This document shows, piece by piece, positions 35,588-44,155 of a DNA stretch of 64,000 bases (positions are counted from its first letter, which is position 1; each line of letters starts with the position of its first letter). Location of the stretch: positions 31,833-95,832 of the forward strand of contig CAUAWV010000003.1 in NCBI GenBank assembly GCA_958433005.1, in the 5' to 3' direction. Position numbers and translations under genes: made by a program. This DNA comes from an uncultured Collinsella sp. GTDB lineage: Bacteria > Actinomycetota > Coriobacteriia > Coriobacteriales > Coriobacteriaceae. A model generated the notes under the pieces. That model was not told the DNA's origin, did no database searches, and saw only the letters and a program-made list of their open reading frames with translations.

Positions 35588-37048
35588 TTAGCGGACCTGA
35601 GCGACGTAAGCGACGTTGGTCGAGGAGACCTTGTCCTCGAGCTGGACGCTCATGCGGGGATCGCCGGCGGTAGCGACGGTCAAATCGCCAGCCTCGACGT
35701 AGCCGAGCTCCTTAGCGGTCTCGATCGCCTTGACGATCGTGCCGTTGACGGTGCCCTGGGTAATCTCGGCCTGGTGCGGGATAACGCCCCAGTACATGAT
35801 CATCTGCTGGACGGCCCACTCGTGGCGGGAGAACGCGCAGATCGGCATGTTGGGACGGAAGTGCGAGATCAGGCGTGCGGTACGACCGGTTGTCGTCGGC
35901 ACGGTGATGCACTTGGCGCCAACGGTGGTGGCCATGTTCACAGCGGACATACCCACAACGTTGTTGACGACGCGGGTGCCGTGAGCGTCGGCCGGAACCT
36001 CGAGCGGAGCGTGGGCCGGGAGGTACTTCTCGGTCTCGAGAGCAATGCTGGCCTGCATCTTAACGGCCTCGACCGGGTACTTACCGGCAGCGGACTCGCC
36101 AGAGAGCATAACGGCGTCGGTGCCGTCGTAGATGGCGTTAGCAACGTCGGCAACCTCGGCGCGCGTCGGGCGCGGGTTCTGCTGCATGGAGTCGAGCATC
36201 TGCGTAGCGGTGATAACGGGCTTGTAGGCCGCGTTGCACTTGGCGATGATCTCCTTCTGGATGTGCGGAACGAGCTCGGGCTTGATCTCGATACCCAGGT
36301 CGCCACGGGCGACCATGATGCCGTCGGAAGCCTCGAGGATCTCGTCGAAGTTCTCGACGCCCAGGGCGCACTCGATCTTCGGGAAGATCGTCACGTGCTC
36401 GCCGCCGTTCTCGCGGCAAAGCTTGCGGATGCCACGGACGGACTCGCCGTCACGGATGAAGGAAGCGGCGATGTAGTCGATGTTCTCGGTCAGGCCAAAG
36501 AGGATGTCCTGACGATCGCGCTCGGTGATGGCGGGCAGCGAGATGTTGACGTTGGGCATGTTGACGCCCTTGCGCTCGCCGATCAGGCCGTCGTTCTTAA
36601 CGACACAGGTCATGTCCTGGCCACTGACGGACTCGACCTCGAGGGCAACCAGGCCGTCATCGATCAGGATGAGGGAGCCCTTCTCGACCTCGGAAGGCAG
36701 AGCCAGGTAGTCGAGGGAGATGTGCTCAGCGGTGCCGTGGAAATCCTCGGACGTGGGCTGAGCGGTGACGACGATCTTATCGCCGGTCTTGACGGCAACC
36801 TTCTTGCCGTCGACCAGAAGGCCGGTGCGGACCTCGGGGCCCTTGGTGTCGAGCAGGATGCCGACGGGCAGACCGAGCTCCTTGGAAATACGGCGGACGC
36901 GCTCGATGCGACCGTGGTGCTCGTCGTAGGAGCCGTGCGAGAAGTTAAAACGGGCGACGTTCATGCCCGCCTTGATCATCTCGCGGATGGTCTCGTCGCT
37001 ATCGCAGGCGGGACCCATGGTGCATACAATCTTAGTGCGCTTGTACAT
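35588..37048 (-). CDS. pyk: Pyruvate kinase
   Basis: The 486-residue enzyme makes pyruvate and ATP from phosphoenolpyruvate. It starts RTKIVCTMGPA and has the NFSHG motif. The active-site block IFPKIECALGVENFDEI carries the catalytic Lys. MVARGDLGIE and the TATQMLDSM block follow. The C-terminal allosteric domain runs from about 350 to 475. Length is typical. The last residues do not form the extra C domain of Bacillus Pyk. It is monocistronic, divergent from the P-type ATPase gene. Confidence 0.97.
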   Translation of the reverse strand: MYKRTKIVCTMGPACDSDETIREMIKAGMNVARFNFSHGSYDEHHGRIERVRRISKELGLPVGILLDTKGPEVRTGLLVDGKKVAVKTGDKIVVTAQPTSEDFHGTAEHISLDYLALPSEVEKGSLILIDDGLVALEVESVSGQDMTCVVKNDGLIGERKGVNMPNVNISLPAITERDRQDILFGLTENIDYIAASFIRDGESVRGIRKLCRENGGEHVTIFPKIECALGVENFDEILEASDGIMVARGDLGIEIKPELVPHIQKEIIAKCNAAYKPVITATQMLDSMQQNPRPTRAEVADVANAIYDGTDAVMLSGESAAGKYPVEAVKMQASIALETEKYLPAHAPLEVPADAHGTRVVNNVVGMSAVNMATTVGAKCITVPTTTGRTARLISHFRPNMPICAFSRHEWAVQQMIMYWGVIPHQAEITQGTVNGTIVKAIETAKELGYVEAGDLTVATAGDPRMSVQLEDKVSSTNVAYVAQVR

Positions 37049-37341
37049 TCAGACCTCCATCTGACATCGTCTTGCGCTGATAGATAAACCATAAGAAATA
37101 AAACCGTGTTGATTATAACGAAATGCTGACCGAATACCCCATAAAATCGACCGTATGCCGAATTAGAAGTTCATTTTTTGCGGGATAAACGGTATATGAG
37201 AAAATTTACCAACCGCTCTAACCGCTGCTATCTGGGCGATATGTCAGTTTGGCGATGTGCCGAAGAAAAAACGTTTTACCAATGTTGAGCATCACACGGT
37301 CTGCACCGTTGCGTGCGGACCATATTTCCAAACCGATTGTT

Positions 37342-37371
37342 TTGGCTAGACGCGTCGCTTTGGGGTACCAT
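37342..37371 (+). promoter_or_regulatory. Probable promoter of the P-type ATPase leader
   Basis: TTGGCT (37342-37347) and TACCAT (37366-37371) are 18 bp apart. Transcription would start near 37378, only a few bases before the first hairpin of the leader. The rest of the 440-bp gap between pyk and the ATPase gene holds nothing else I recognise. Confidence 0.5.
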
Positions 37372-37385
37372 AGCTCCACTATCAA

Positions 37386-37482
37386 CTGCCGCTCAGCACG
37401 GCAGCCTTGATGAGCCCTTGCCCTTCTCCTGGGAATTATGATCGGGCATCAATCTGCTGAGTGGCCCGAATCCCAGGAGGGG
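37386..37482 (+). ncRNA. Structured leader RNA of the P-type ATPase gene (candidate riboregulator)
   Basis: Hairpin 1 is 37386-37391 with 37399-37404, with a 7-nt loop CTCAGCA. Hairpin 2 has a 9-bp base (37426-37434 with 37471-37479) that includes the Shine-Dalgarno AGGAG, and a 6-bp top (37442-37447 with 37464-37469). Its 16-nt loop contains TGCTGAG (37455-37461), an exact complement of loop 1. An alternative stem (37407-37411 with 37448-37452, and 37414-37417 with 37444-37447) would break the top of hairpin 2. No T run follows, so control would act on translation. It matches no riboswitch class known to me. Confidence 0.65.
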
Positions 37483-37489
37483 ACTCTAT

Positions 37490-40171
37490 ATGCAAAAGGA
37501 ATACCTGTCCGCCGCGGCGGAGGTGCTCAGCGACCAAGGTGTCGATGAGAACCTCGGCCTGAGCAACGACGAGGCGTCTTCGCGCCTCGCCAAGACAGGC
37601 CCTAACAAGCTCGAGGAAGCTGAGAAGACGCCGCTGTGGAAGCGTTTCTTTGAGCAGATGGCCGACCCCATGGTCATCATGCTGATCGTTGCCGCCGTCA
37701 TCAGTGCGCTCACGGGCATGGTCAAGGGCGAGCCCGACTTTGCCGATGTTGCCATCATCATGTTCGTCGTTATCGTCAACTCGGTGCTGGGCGTGGTCCA
37801 GGAAGCCAAGAGCGAGGAGGCCCTCGAGGCCCTGCAGGAGATGAGTGCGGCGCAGTCCAAGGTGCTGCGCGACGGCAAGCTCGTGCACCTGCCGAGCGCC
37901 GAGCTCGTGCCCGGCGACGTGATCATGCTCGAGGCGGGCGACTCCGTTCCGGCCGACTGCCGCGTGCTCGAGAGCGCCACGATGAAGATCGAAGAGGCCG
38001 CGCTCACCGGCGAGTCCGTGCCCGTCGAGAAGCATGCCAACGTGATCGAGCTCGCCGCCGGCACCGACGACGTGCCGCTCGGCGACCGTAAGAACATGTG
38101 CTATATGGGCTCCACCGTCGTGTACGGCCGTGGTCGCGCCGTCGTGGTCGGCACCGGCATGAACACCGAGATGGGCAAGATCGCCGGCGCCCTGGCCGAG
38201 GCCAAGGAAGAGCTCACGCCGTTGCAAGTGAAGCTCGCCGAGCTCAGCCGCATCCTTACCATTATGGTTATCGTCATCTGCGTCGTCATCTTTGGCGTTG
38301 ATATCATCCGCCACGGCGTGGGCAACGTTCTTACCGACCCGACCGCCCTGCTCGATACCTTTATGGTCGCCGTCTCGCTCGCCGTCGCTGCCATCCCCGA
38401 GGGCCTGGTCGCCGTCGTGACCATCGTGCTATCGCTTGGCGTGACCAAGATGGCTAAGCGCCAGGCAATCATCCGCAAGCTCTCTGCCGTCGAGACTCTC
38501 GGCTGCACGCAGACCATCTGCTCCGACAAGACCGGTACCCTTACCCAAAACAAGATGACCGTCGTCAAGCACGAGCTCGCTGCGCCCAAGGAGAAGTTCC
38601 TGGCCGGCATGGCGCTGTGCTCCGATGCTCAGTGGGACGAGGAGCTGGGCGAGGCCGTGGGCGAGCCGACTGAGTGCGCGCTCGTCAACGACGCCGGCAA
38701 GGCGGGCCTCACTGGCCTGACTGCCGAGCATCCGCGCGTGGGCGAGGCCCCGTTTGACTCGGGCCGCAAGATGATGTCCGTGGTCGTCGAGACCCTGGAT
38801 GGCGAGTACGAGCAGTACACCAAGGGTGCGCCCGACGTGGTGATCGGCCTGTGCACCCATATCTACGAGGGCGATAAGGTCGTCCCCCTGACCGAGGAGC
38901 GCCGCGCCGAGCTCGTGGCGGCCAACAAGGCCATGGCCGACGAGGCCCTGCGCGTACTGGCGCTGGCAAGCCGCACCTACACCGAGGTTCCCGACGACTG
39001 CAGCCCCGCTGCGCTCGAGCATGACCTGGTCTTCTGTGGCCTGTCCGGCATGATCGACCCGGTCCGTCCCGAGGTGGCCGACGCTATCCACGAGGCGCAC
39101 GACGCCGGTATCCGCACCGTCATGATCACGGGCGACCACATCGACACCGCCGTGGCCATCGCCAAGCAGCTGGGCATCGTCGCCGATCGCGGCCAAGCCA
39201 TCACCGGTGCCGACCTCGATCGCATGAGCGACGAGGAGCTCGACGCGCACATCGAGAACTACGGCGTGTACGCCCGTGTCCAGCCCGAGCACAAGACCCG
39301 CATCGTTGAGGCTTGGAAGTCGCGCGACCAGATCGTGGCCATGACGGGCGATGGCGTCAACGACGCCCCGTCCATCAAGCGCGCCGACATTGGCGTTGGT
39401 ATGGGCATCACCGGTACCGACGTCACCAAGAACGTCGCCGACATGGTACTTGCCGATGACAACTTCGCTACCATCATCGGCGCCTGCGAAGAGGGTCGTC
39501 GCATCTACGACAACATCCGCAAGGTCATCCAGTTCCTGCTTTCGGCCAACCTTGCCGAGGTGTTCTCGGTGTTTATCGCCACGCTCATCGGCTTTACCAT
39601 CTTCCAGCCGGTGCAGCTGCTGTGGGTGAACCTGGTCACCGACTGCTTCCCCGCGCTTGCGCTGGGCATGGAGGATGCCGAGGGCGACATCATGAAGCGC
39701 AAGCCGCGCAACGCCAAGGACGGTGTCTTTGCCGGACATATGGGTCTGGACTGCGTGGTCCAGGGCCTAATCATCACCGCGCTGGTGCTGGCGAGCTTCT
39801 TTGTGGGCGTGTACTTTGACATGGGCTACATCCACATCGCCGATATGATCGCCGGCAATGCCGACGAGGAAGGCGTGATGATGGCGTTCATCACGCTCAA
39901 CATGGTCGAGATTTTCCACTGCTTCAATATGCGCAGCCGTCGTGCGTCGCTGTTCACCATGAAGAAGCAGAACAAGTGGCTGTGGGCTTCCGCCGCGCTG
40001 GCACTGGTGCTGACGGTGATCGTGACCGTGCAGCCGACGCTTGCCGAGATGTTCTTTGGCCCCGTGACGCTTGAGCTCAAGGGCGTTGTCGCTGCCCTGG
40101 GCCTGGCCTTCCTGATCATCCCGCTGATGGAGATCTACAAGGCGATCATGCGCGCGGTCGAGAAGGAGTAG
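37490..40171 (+). CDS. Calcium-type P-type (P2) cation-transporting ATPase
   Basis: The 893-residue pump has the cation ATPase N-terminal domain (1-75), TGES in the actuator domain (173-176), phosphorylation motif SDKTGT (Asp346), nucleotide-binding KGAPD, and hinge MTGDGVNDAPS. Helix 4 carries AAIPEGL and helix 6 NLVTD, both typical of Ca2+ transport. Ten membrane helices are expected. It would export Ca2+ from the cytoplasm. Translation is probably controlled by the leader RNA at 37386-37482. Confidence 0.92.
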   Translation: MQKEYLSAAAEVLSDQGVDENLGLSNDEASSRLAKTGPNKLEEAEKTPLWKRFFEQMADPMVIMLIVAAVISALTGMVKGEPDFADVAIIMFVVIVNSVLGVVQEAKSEEALEALQEMSAAQSKVLRDGKLVHLPSAELVPGDVIMLEAGDSVPADCRVLESATMKIEEAALTGESVPVEKHANVIELAAGTDDVPLGDRKNMCYMGSTVVYGRGRAVVVGTGMNTEMGKIAGALAEAKEELTPLQVKLAELSRILTIMVIVICVVIFGVDIIRHGVGNVLTDPTALLDTFMVAVSLAVAAIPEGLVAVVTIVLSLGVTKMAKRQAIIRKLSAVETLGCTQTICSDKTGTLTQNKMTVVKHELAAPKEKFLAGMALCSDAQWDEELGEAVGEPTECALVNDAGKAGLTGLTAEHPRVGEAPFDSGRKMMSVVVETLDGEYEQYTKGAPDVVIGLCTHIYEGDKVVPLTEERRAELVAANKAMADEALRVLALASRTYTEVPDDCSPAALEHDLVFCGLSGMIDPVRPEVADAIHEAHDAGIRTVMITGDHIDTAVAIAKQLGIVADRGQAITGADLDRMSDEELDAHIENYGVYARVQPEHKTRIVEAWKSRDQIVAMTGDGVNDAPSIKRADIGVGMGITGTDVTKNVADMVLADDNFATIIGACEEGRRIYDNIRKVIQFLLSANLAEVFSVFIATLIGFTIFQPVQLLWVNLVTDCFPALALGMEDAEGDIMKRKPRNAKDGVFAGHMGLDCVVQGLIITALVLASFFVGVYFDMGYIHIADMIAGNADEEGVMMAFITLNMVEIFHCFNMRSRRASLFTMKKQNKWLWASAALALVLTVIVTVQPTLAEMFFGPVTLELKGVVAALGLAFLIIPLMEIYKAIMRAVEKE

Positions 40172-40194
40172 GTCGAAAGGCCATCCTTCCCACC

Positions 40195-40285
40195 GGCCCG
40201 ACCGCCTGCGGGGTTTCTTCCTCGCTGGTCCTCGCGCTTCGCGCTGCGGGATCGCTCGGAAGAAACCCCTCCCGGCGGGCGGGCC
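40195..40285 (+). terminator. Very long GC-rich palindrome after the ATPase gene
   Basis: Arms of about 27 bp (40195-40221 with 40258-40285) pair with few mismatches, with a small inner hairpin CGCGCTTCGCG in the loop. No clear T run follows. It may act as a terminator or be an intergenic repeat. Confidence 0.6.
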
Positions 40286-40409
40286 TTCGGATAACCTCTC
40301 GGGACCATTGGCTGAGGGAAAGTTTGTGAGCTGGTCGGGCTTTGCCCGGCCAGCTCTTTTTGATTTAAAATACCTGCTCAGTTGTGTGGTTTTGTGCTGG
40401 GAGGCATCT

Positions 40410-41594
40410 GTGGGCAAGGCTAAGGCTAAAGCGAAGAAAAAGACGACGGGGGCGCGGGCTAAGCGTGATCGTCGTCGGAAGCTCGCGACCGAACCCCCTG
40501 CATCTGCTGAGGAGTTGCTGGCGAGTGTACCGGGGCTTGACGCGCTGCAGGATGTTCCGGCGTTTGATGACCTGCCGGTCGATGAAGCTCAGCAGGCTGC
40601 CTTTGATGATTTCTGCGCACATGCCGAGGAGCCCGAGCAGATGCAGCTTGGCGCCGTGGTGCGCCTGGACCGCGGGTTTCCGCTGGTGGCGACTGCCGAT
40701 GACACGTTTCGTGCCGAGCATGCCGTGGGGTTTGCCAAGTCGCGCGGCGAGGATGAGGTCCTGCTGCCTGCCGTGGGCGACCGTGTGGCGGTGCGCCGCG
40801 CTCCCGGGCACGATATGGGCGTGATTGAGTGCGTGCTGCCGCGCCGTACGAGTTTTGAGCGCTGGCGCGGACGCGCTCGCGGTGAGCGTCAGGTGCTCTG
40901 CTCCAACGTGGATAGCGTGCTGATCGTGCAGGCGCTCGGTGCCGGCGAGGTGCTGCTCGACCGCGTGGCGCGCTCGCTGGTGTTGGCGCTCGACTGCGAT
41001 GCCGAACCGGTGGTGGTACTCACCAAAGCTGACCGCTGCGATGCCGGGGAGCTCGAGCGCGATCTAGACCGCGTGCGCCGCCTGGTGGGTCCGGACGTGC
41101 GCGTGATCGTGACGTCCTCTGCCGAGGGCCGCGGCCTGGACGAGGTCCGTGCCTGCGTGCCTGCCGGGAGCTGCGCCATGATTCTGGGCGAGTCGGGTGC
41201 CGGCAAGTCGACGCTGCTCAATGCGCTGCTGGGCCACGATACGTTGGCGACCGGCGGTGTGCGCGAACGCGACGACCAGGGCCGTCACACTACCGTCGCG
41301 CGCGTGATGGTAGCGCTGCCGGGCGACGCCGGCGTGATCGCCGATGCCCCGGGCCTGCGCAGCTTACCGCTCGTGGGTCACGAGCGGGGTCTGGCGCGCG
41401 CCTTCCCCGAGATTGTCGAGGCATCGCGCGCGTGCCGGTTTGGCGATTGCACGCATACCCATGAGCCGGGTTGCGCCGTTCGCGAGGCCGAGGACGCCGG
41501 GCAGATCGACAGTCTGCGTTTGGAAACGTTCCAAAACCTGGCGTCATCCATGCGCGTGAGTGCTCAAATGCTCGATCCCGATGTCCATCTGTAA
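40410..41594 (+). CDS. rsgA: Ribosome small-subunit-dependent GTPase A
   Basis: The 394-residue circularly permuted GTPase matures the 30S subunit. After a basic tail (1-25) and an OB domain (about 85-165), the G motifs appear in permuted order: G4 LTKAD, G5 TSSAEG, G1 GESGAGKST, G3 DAPG. The C-terminal zinc site has C-x4-C-T-H-x-H-x3-C spacing. GTG 40410 is 7 bases after GGGAGG; the longer frame from 40308 runs through the palindrome region. Confidence 0.93.
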   Translation: MGKAKAKAKKKTTGARAKRDRRRKLATEPPASAEELLASVPGLDALQDVPAFDDLPVDEAQQAAFDDFCAHAEEPEQMQLGAVVRLDRGFPLVATADDTFRAEHAVGFAKSRGEDEVLLPAVGDRVAVRRAPGHDMGVIECVLPRRTSFERWRGRARGERQVLCSNVDSVLIVQALGAGEVLLDRVARSLVLALDCDAEPVVVLTKADRCDAGELERDLDRVRRLVGPDVRVIVTSSAEGRGLDEVRACVPAGSCAMILGESGAGKSTLLNALLGHDTLATGGVRERDDQGRHTTVARVMVALPGDAGVIADAPGLRSLPLVGHERGLARAFPEIVEASRACRFGDCTHTHEPGCAVREAEDAGQIDSLRLETFQNLASSMRVSAQMLDPDVHL

Positions 41595-41611
41595 TTGATT
41601 TTTCCTATGAC

Positions 41612-41647
41612 TGCCGTCTCCCAACTGTTCGGGAGACGGCTTTTTTG
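41612..41647 (+). terminator. Terminator of rsgA
   Basis: The stem GCCGTCTCCC/GGGAGACGGC is followed by six T. Confidence 0.92.
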
Positions 41648-41684
41648 CTGCGGAAAAGCCTCGAAACATGCAGTTTGCTGACGT

Positions 41685-41736
41685 GCTGACCAAAACCTTG
41701 CCACGAGCTTGACGGGCTGGTCAGCTTTTGGTCAGC
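41685..41736 (+). promoter_or_regulatory. Inverted and direct GGTCAGC motifs before the Tad locus
   Basis: GCTGACCAAAA (41685-41695) and TTTTGGTCAGC (41726-41736) form a perfect 11-bp inverted repeat; a third GGTCAGC lies at 41719-41725. It is a candidate operator for the pilus operon. Confidence 0.45.
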
Positions 41737-41846
41737 GATTGGTTTGACATCGAAAACCAAGATTGCGATTGCGCCGCTTTGCACTCTGACCGCCCAGACA
41801 ATGGTGGTACGGGCATTCGCCCGGCACTGCCATGAGAGGAGCGGCC

Positions 41847-42506
41847 GTGAACAAGAGCAAGCGCATCGCCATCAGTCTGGTCGCGGGCGTGCTCGCTGCT
41901 CTGCTCTGCATGGTTTACGGCTCATCGATCCGCTCACAAGCCGAACAGGTCCAGGCTGAGACCTTGGCCAAGTACGGTGGCGATCGCGTCGAGGTATGCG
42001 TCGCGGCGCGCGATATCGATGTGGGCGAGACCCTCGATGAGACCAATGTCATAACCCAGGAGTGGCTGACGAGTCTGCTGCCGCGTGACGCGGCGACCGA
42101 GCTGCGCCAGGTGCGCGGCGACGTGACGACTTCGCGTATTCCCAAAAACGCCGTGATCTGCAATGTCTACACCAAGGTCGAGAGCCGCAAGCTCGAGGTG
42201 CCTAAGGGCAAGGTCGCCGTTTCGGTGGCGGTCGATGCCGAGCACTCGGTCGGCGGTGCTACGGGCGTGGGCAGCTACGTGGATGTGTATGTGCAAAAAG
42301 ACGGCGTGACCGATCGGCTGTGCGGCGCGTACGTGATCGATACCAGTGAGGATTCCGGTGCCACGCGCGAGGGCAAGATCGAATGGGTGACGCTGGCGGC
42401 TGACCCCGAAGACGTCAAGGAACTGCTGGGAGCCTCGGGCAAGGGAACGGTCAGCTTGACGATTCCCGCCACGGCGCGCGGCAAAAAGAGCGGAGGCGAC
42501 GAGTGA
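41847..42506 (+). CDS. cpaB: Flp pilus assembly protein CpaB/RcpC
   Basis: The 219-residue protein has an N-terminal membrane helix (about 8-27) and a SAF domain (about 45-110; VCVAARDIDVGETLDE), the mark of CpaB/RcpC, which supports pilus assembly outside the membrane. GTG 41847 follows GAGAGGAG by 5 bases. It opens the Tad operon and overlaps the next gene by one base (TGATG). Confidence 0.85.
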   Translation: MNKSKRIAISLVAGVLAALLCMVYGSSIRSQAEQVQAETLAKYGGDRVEVCVAARDIDVGETLDETNVITQEWLTSLLPRDAATELRQVRGDVTTSRIPKNAVICNVYTKVESRKLEVPKGKVAVSVAVDAEHSVGGATGVGSYVDVYVQKDGVTDRLCGAYVIDTSEDSGATREGKIEWVTLAADPEDVKELLGASGKGTVSLTIPATARGKKSGGDE

Positions 42507-44155
42507 TGAAGGCGATCTGGCTTGCGTGCTGCGCGTGCGGCGATTACGGGCTGTTGCAGCGGGAAGTCGAGGGCCGTGATGCGGGTGCACAGGTGCTTCG
42601 CGTGGGTGACCTGGACGGGCTGGTTTCCATGGCGCGGGCGTTTCCGTCGCGCCGCGGGGCTGCCATCATCGCGGCGTCTCTGTTTGATACCGAAGATGTG
42701 CGCAAGACTGTTGCGCGCCTGACGGCCGAAGGCCGCGTGAGTCGCGTGGTCGTGTTGATAGAAGCGCTCGATCCGTCGGATATCGAGGGGCTGTTTCGCG
42801 CGGGGGCGACCGAGGTCATCGCTGCACACAGTATATGCGGCAACGGGCGCGCGGGCGAGGGAGCGGTTGATTCCGATCGGCGCATGACGATTGAGCCCGA
42901 TGCTTTTGTTGATAGGGAACCCGGGGCGCCTCGCGCTACAAGAGGCCCGCGTGTTGATGATTATGGAAAAGCGGAAGCCGAGCATGGTCGGCGCCCCCGG
43001 AACCCCCTTGTATACGATGACGCTGGAGGGCCGGCGCAGCATGCTGGCGACTCCCCGGCAGTAGATATGGGATACGTGCACGGCGTGAATCTGGCGGATG
43101 AACTCGACGAAGTTGAGGGCCTTGCCGGGTGCGGCGAGTTGTCGCTGATGCAGCATGAGCAGATTGCGCAGAACGAGCCTGCCTCGCAGACCGAACAAGC
43201 AGCCATGCCGGCTTGGACGCAGCACGTGGTTGCGGCGGGGGAGACGGGGGCGCTGTCACCGACGCCCGCCCCGCCGCCTCCGATGCCGCCGGCAGACGCT
43301 ACCGCTCCGCCGCATCGAGCTCCAGTCATCTGCGCTATTTCGGGTTCGGGCGGTTGCGGCAAGTCGACGATCGTTGCCACCATGGCACACACATCGTCGC
43401 TGTTGGGCTTGCGTGCCGCCGTGCTCGACCTGGACCTGATGTTTGGAAACCTTTACGACTTGTTAGGCGTCGATGCTCCGCGCGATATGGCGGCACTTAT
43501 CGAGCCGTCGGCGGCGGGCATGCTCACCGAGCCGGATATCGTAGCCGCTTCGATGCGCGTGGCGCCGGGCGTTACGCTCTGGGGTCCCGTCGCGGCGCCC
43601 GAGCAAGCCGAGCTCATGGCACGTCCGGTGGAGCTACTGCTTGATGTTCTGCGTCGCGAATCCGACGTGGTCTTTATCGATACCTCGGTCTTTTGGGGCG
43701 ACGCCGTGGCGGCTGCGGTGGCGGCGAGCGACCGTTGCCTGGTCGTTGGCGATGCGGCGGTGTCGTCCGCGGCATCGGCATCGCGCGTCATTGAACTGGC
43801 AGGTCGAGTAGGTGTGCCGCGCACGCGCATGAGCGCCGTGTTCAACCGGTTCGGTGCGCGCGGGGCAGACGAGGACGTCGCCATGCGCTTTGAGATTGCC
43901 TGTGCGTTAAGCTCCAAGATTCGTATCGCCGATGGCGGGCAGGATCTCGCCGCGCTCATGGCGTTTGGGCGCGCTGACGAGGCAGTGGGGCAGACCAGCG
44001 CTTTTGCGACTAGCGTGCGCGAGGCCACGCGCGAGATGCTCGTGGAACTGGGGTGCGCCGTCGGCCCTTGGAGCGATATGGTCGCCGACCGTGCAACGCG
44101 CACCGAACGCCCGCGTATCCGCCTTCCCTGGTCGCGCGAGGGTGATCAGCGATGA
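42506..44155 (+). CDS. CpaE/TadZ-like pilus-localising ATPase
   Basis: The 549-residue protein has a receiver-like N-terminal domain (about 1-115) and a Pro/Ala-rich linker (about 130-270). A MinD/ParA-type ATPase domain follows (about 275-520) with the deviant Walker A SGSGGCGKST and the Walker B-like AVLDLDLMFGN. TadZ/CpaE places the pilus machine at its site. It overlaps the next gene as ATGA. GTG 42503 is an alternative start. Confidence 0.85.
   Translation: MKAIWLACCACGDYGLLQREVEGRDAGAQVLRVGDLDGLVSMARAFPSRRGAAIIAASLFDTEDVRKTVARLTAEGRVSRVVVLIEALDPSDIEGLFRAGATEVIAAHSICGNGRAGEGAVDSDRRMTIEPDAFVDREPGAPRATRGPRVDDYGKAEAEHGRRPRNPLVYDDAGGPAQHAGDSPAVDMGYVHGVNLADELDEVEGLAGCGELSLMQHEQIAQNEPASQTEQAAMPAWTQHVVAAGETGALSPTPAPPPPMPPADATAPPHRAPVICAISGSGGCGKSTIVATMAHTSSLLGLRAAVLDLDLMFGNLYDLLGVDAPRDMAALIEPSAAGMLTEPDIVAASMRVAPGVTLWGPVAAPEQAELMARPVELLLDVLRRESDVVFIDTSVFWGDAVAAAVAASDRCLVVGDAAVSSAASASRVIELAGRVGVPRTRMSAVFNRFGARGADEDVAMRFEIACALSSKIRIADGGQDLAALMAFGRADEAVGQTSAFATSVREATREMLVELGCAVGPWSDMVADRATRTERPRIRLPWSREGDQR

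Noticed and set aside
37386..37482. yybP-ykoY manganese or M-box magnesium riboswitch in the ATPase leader
   Set aside because: The conserved core sequences and multi-helix junction of these classes are not present.
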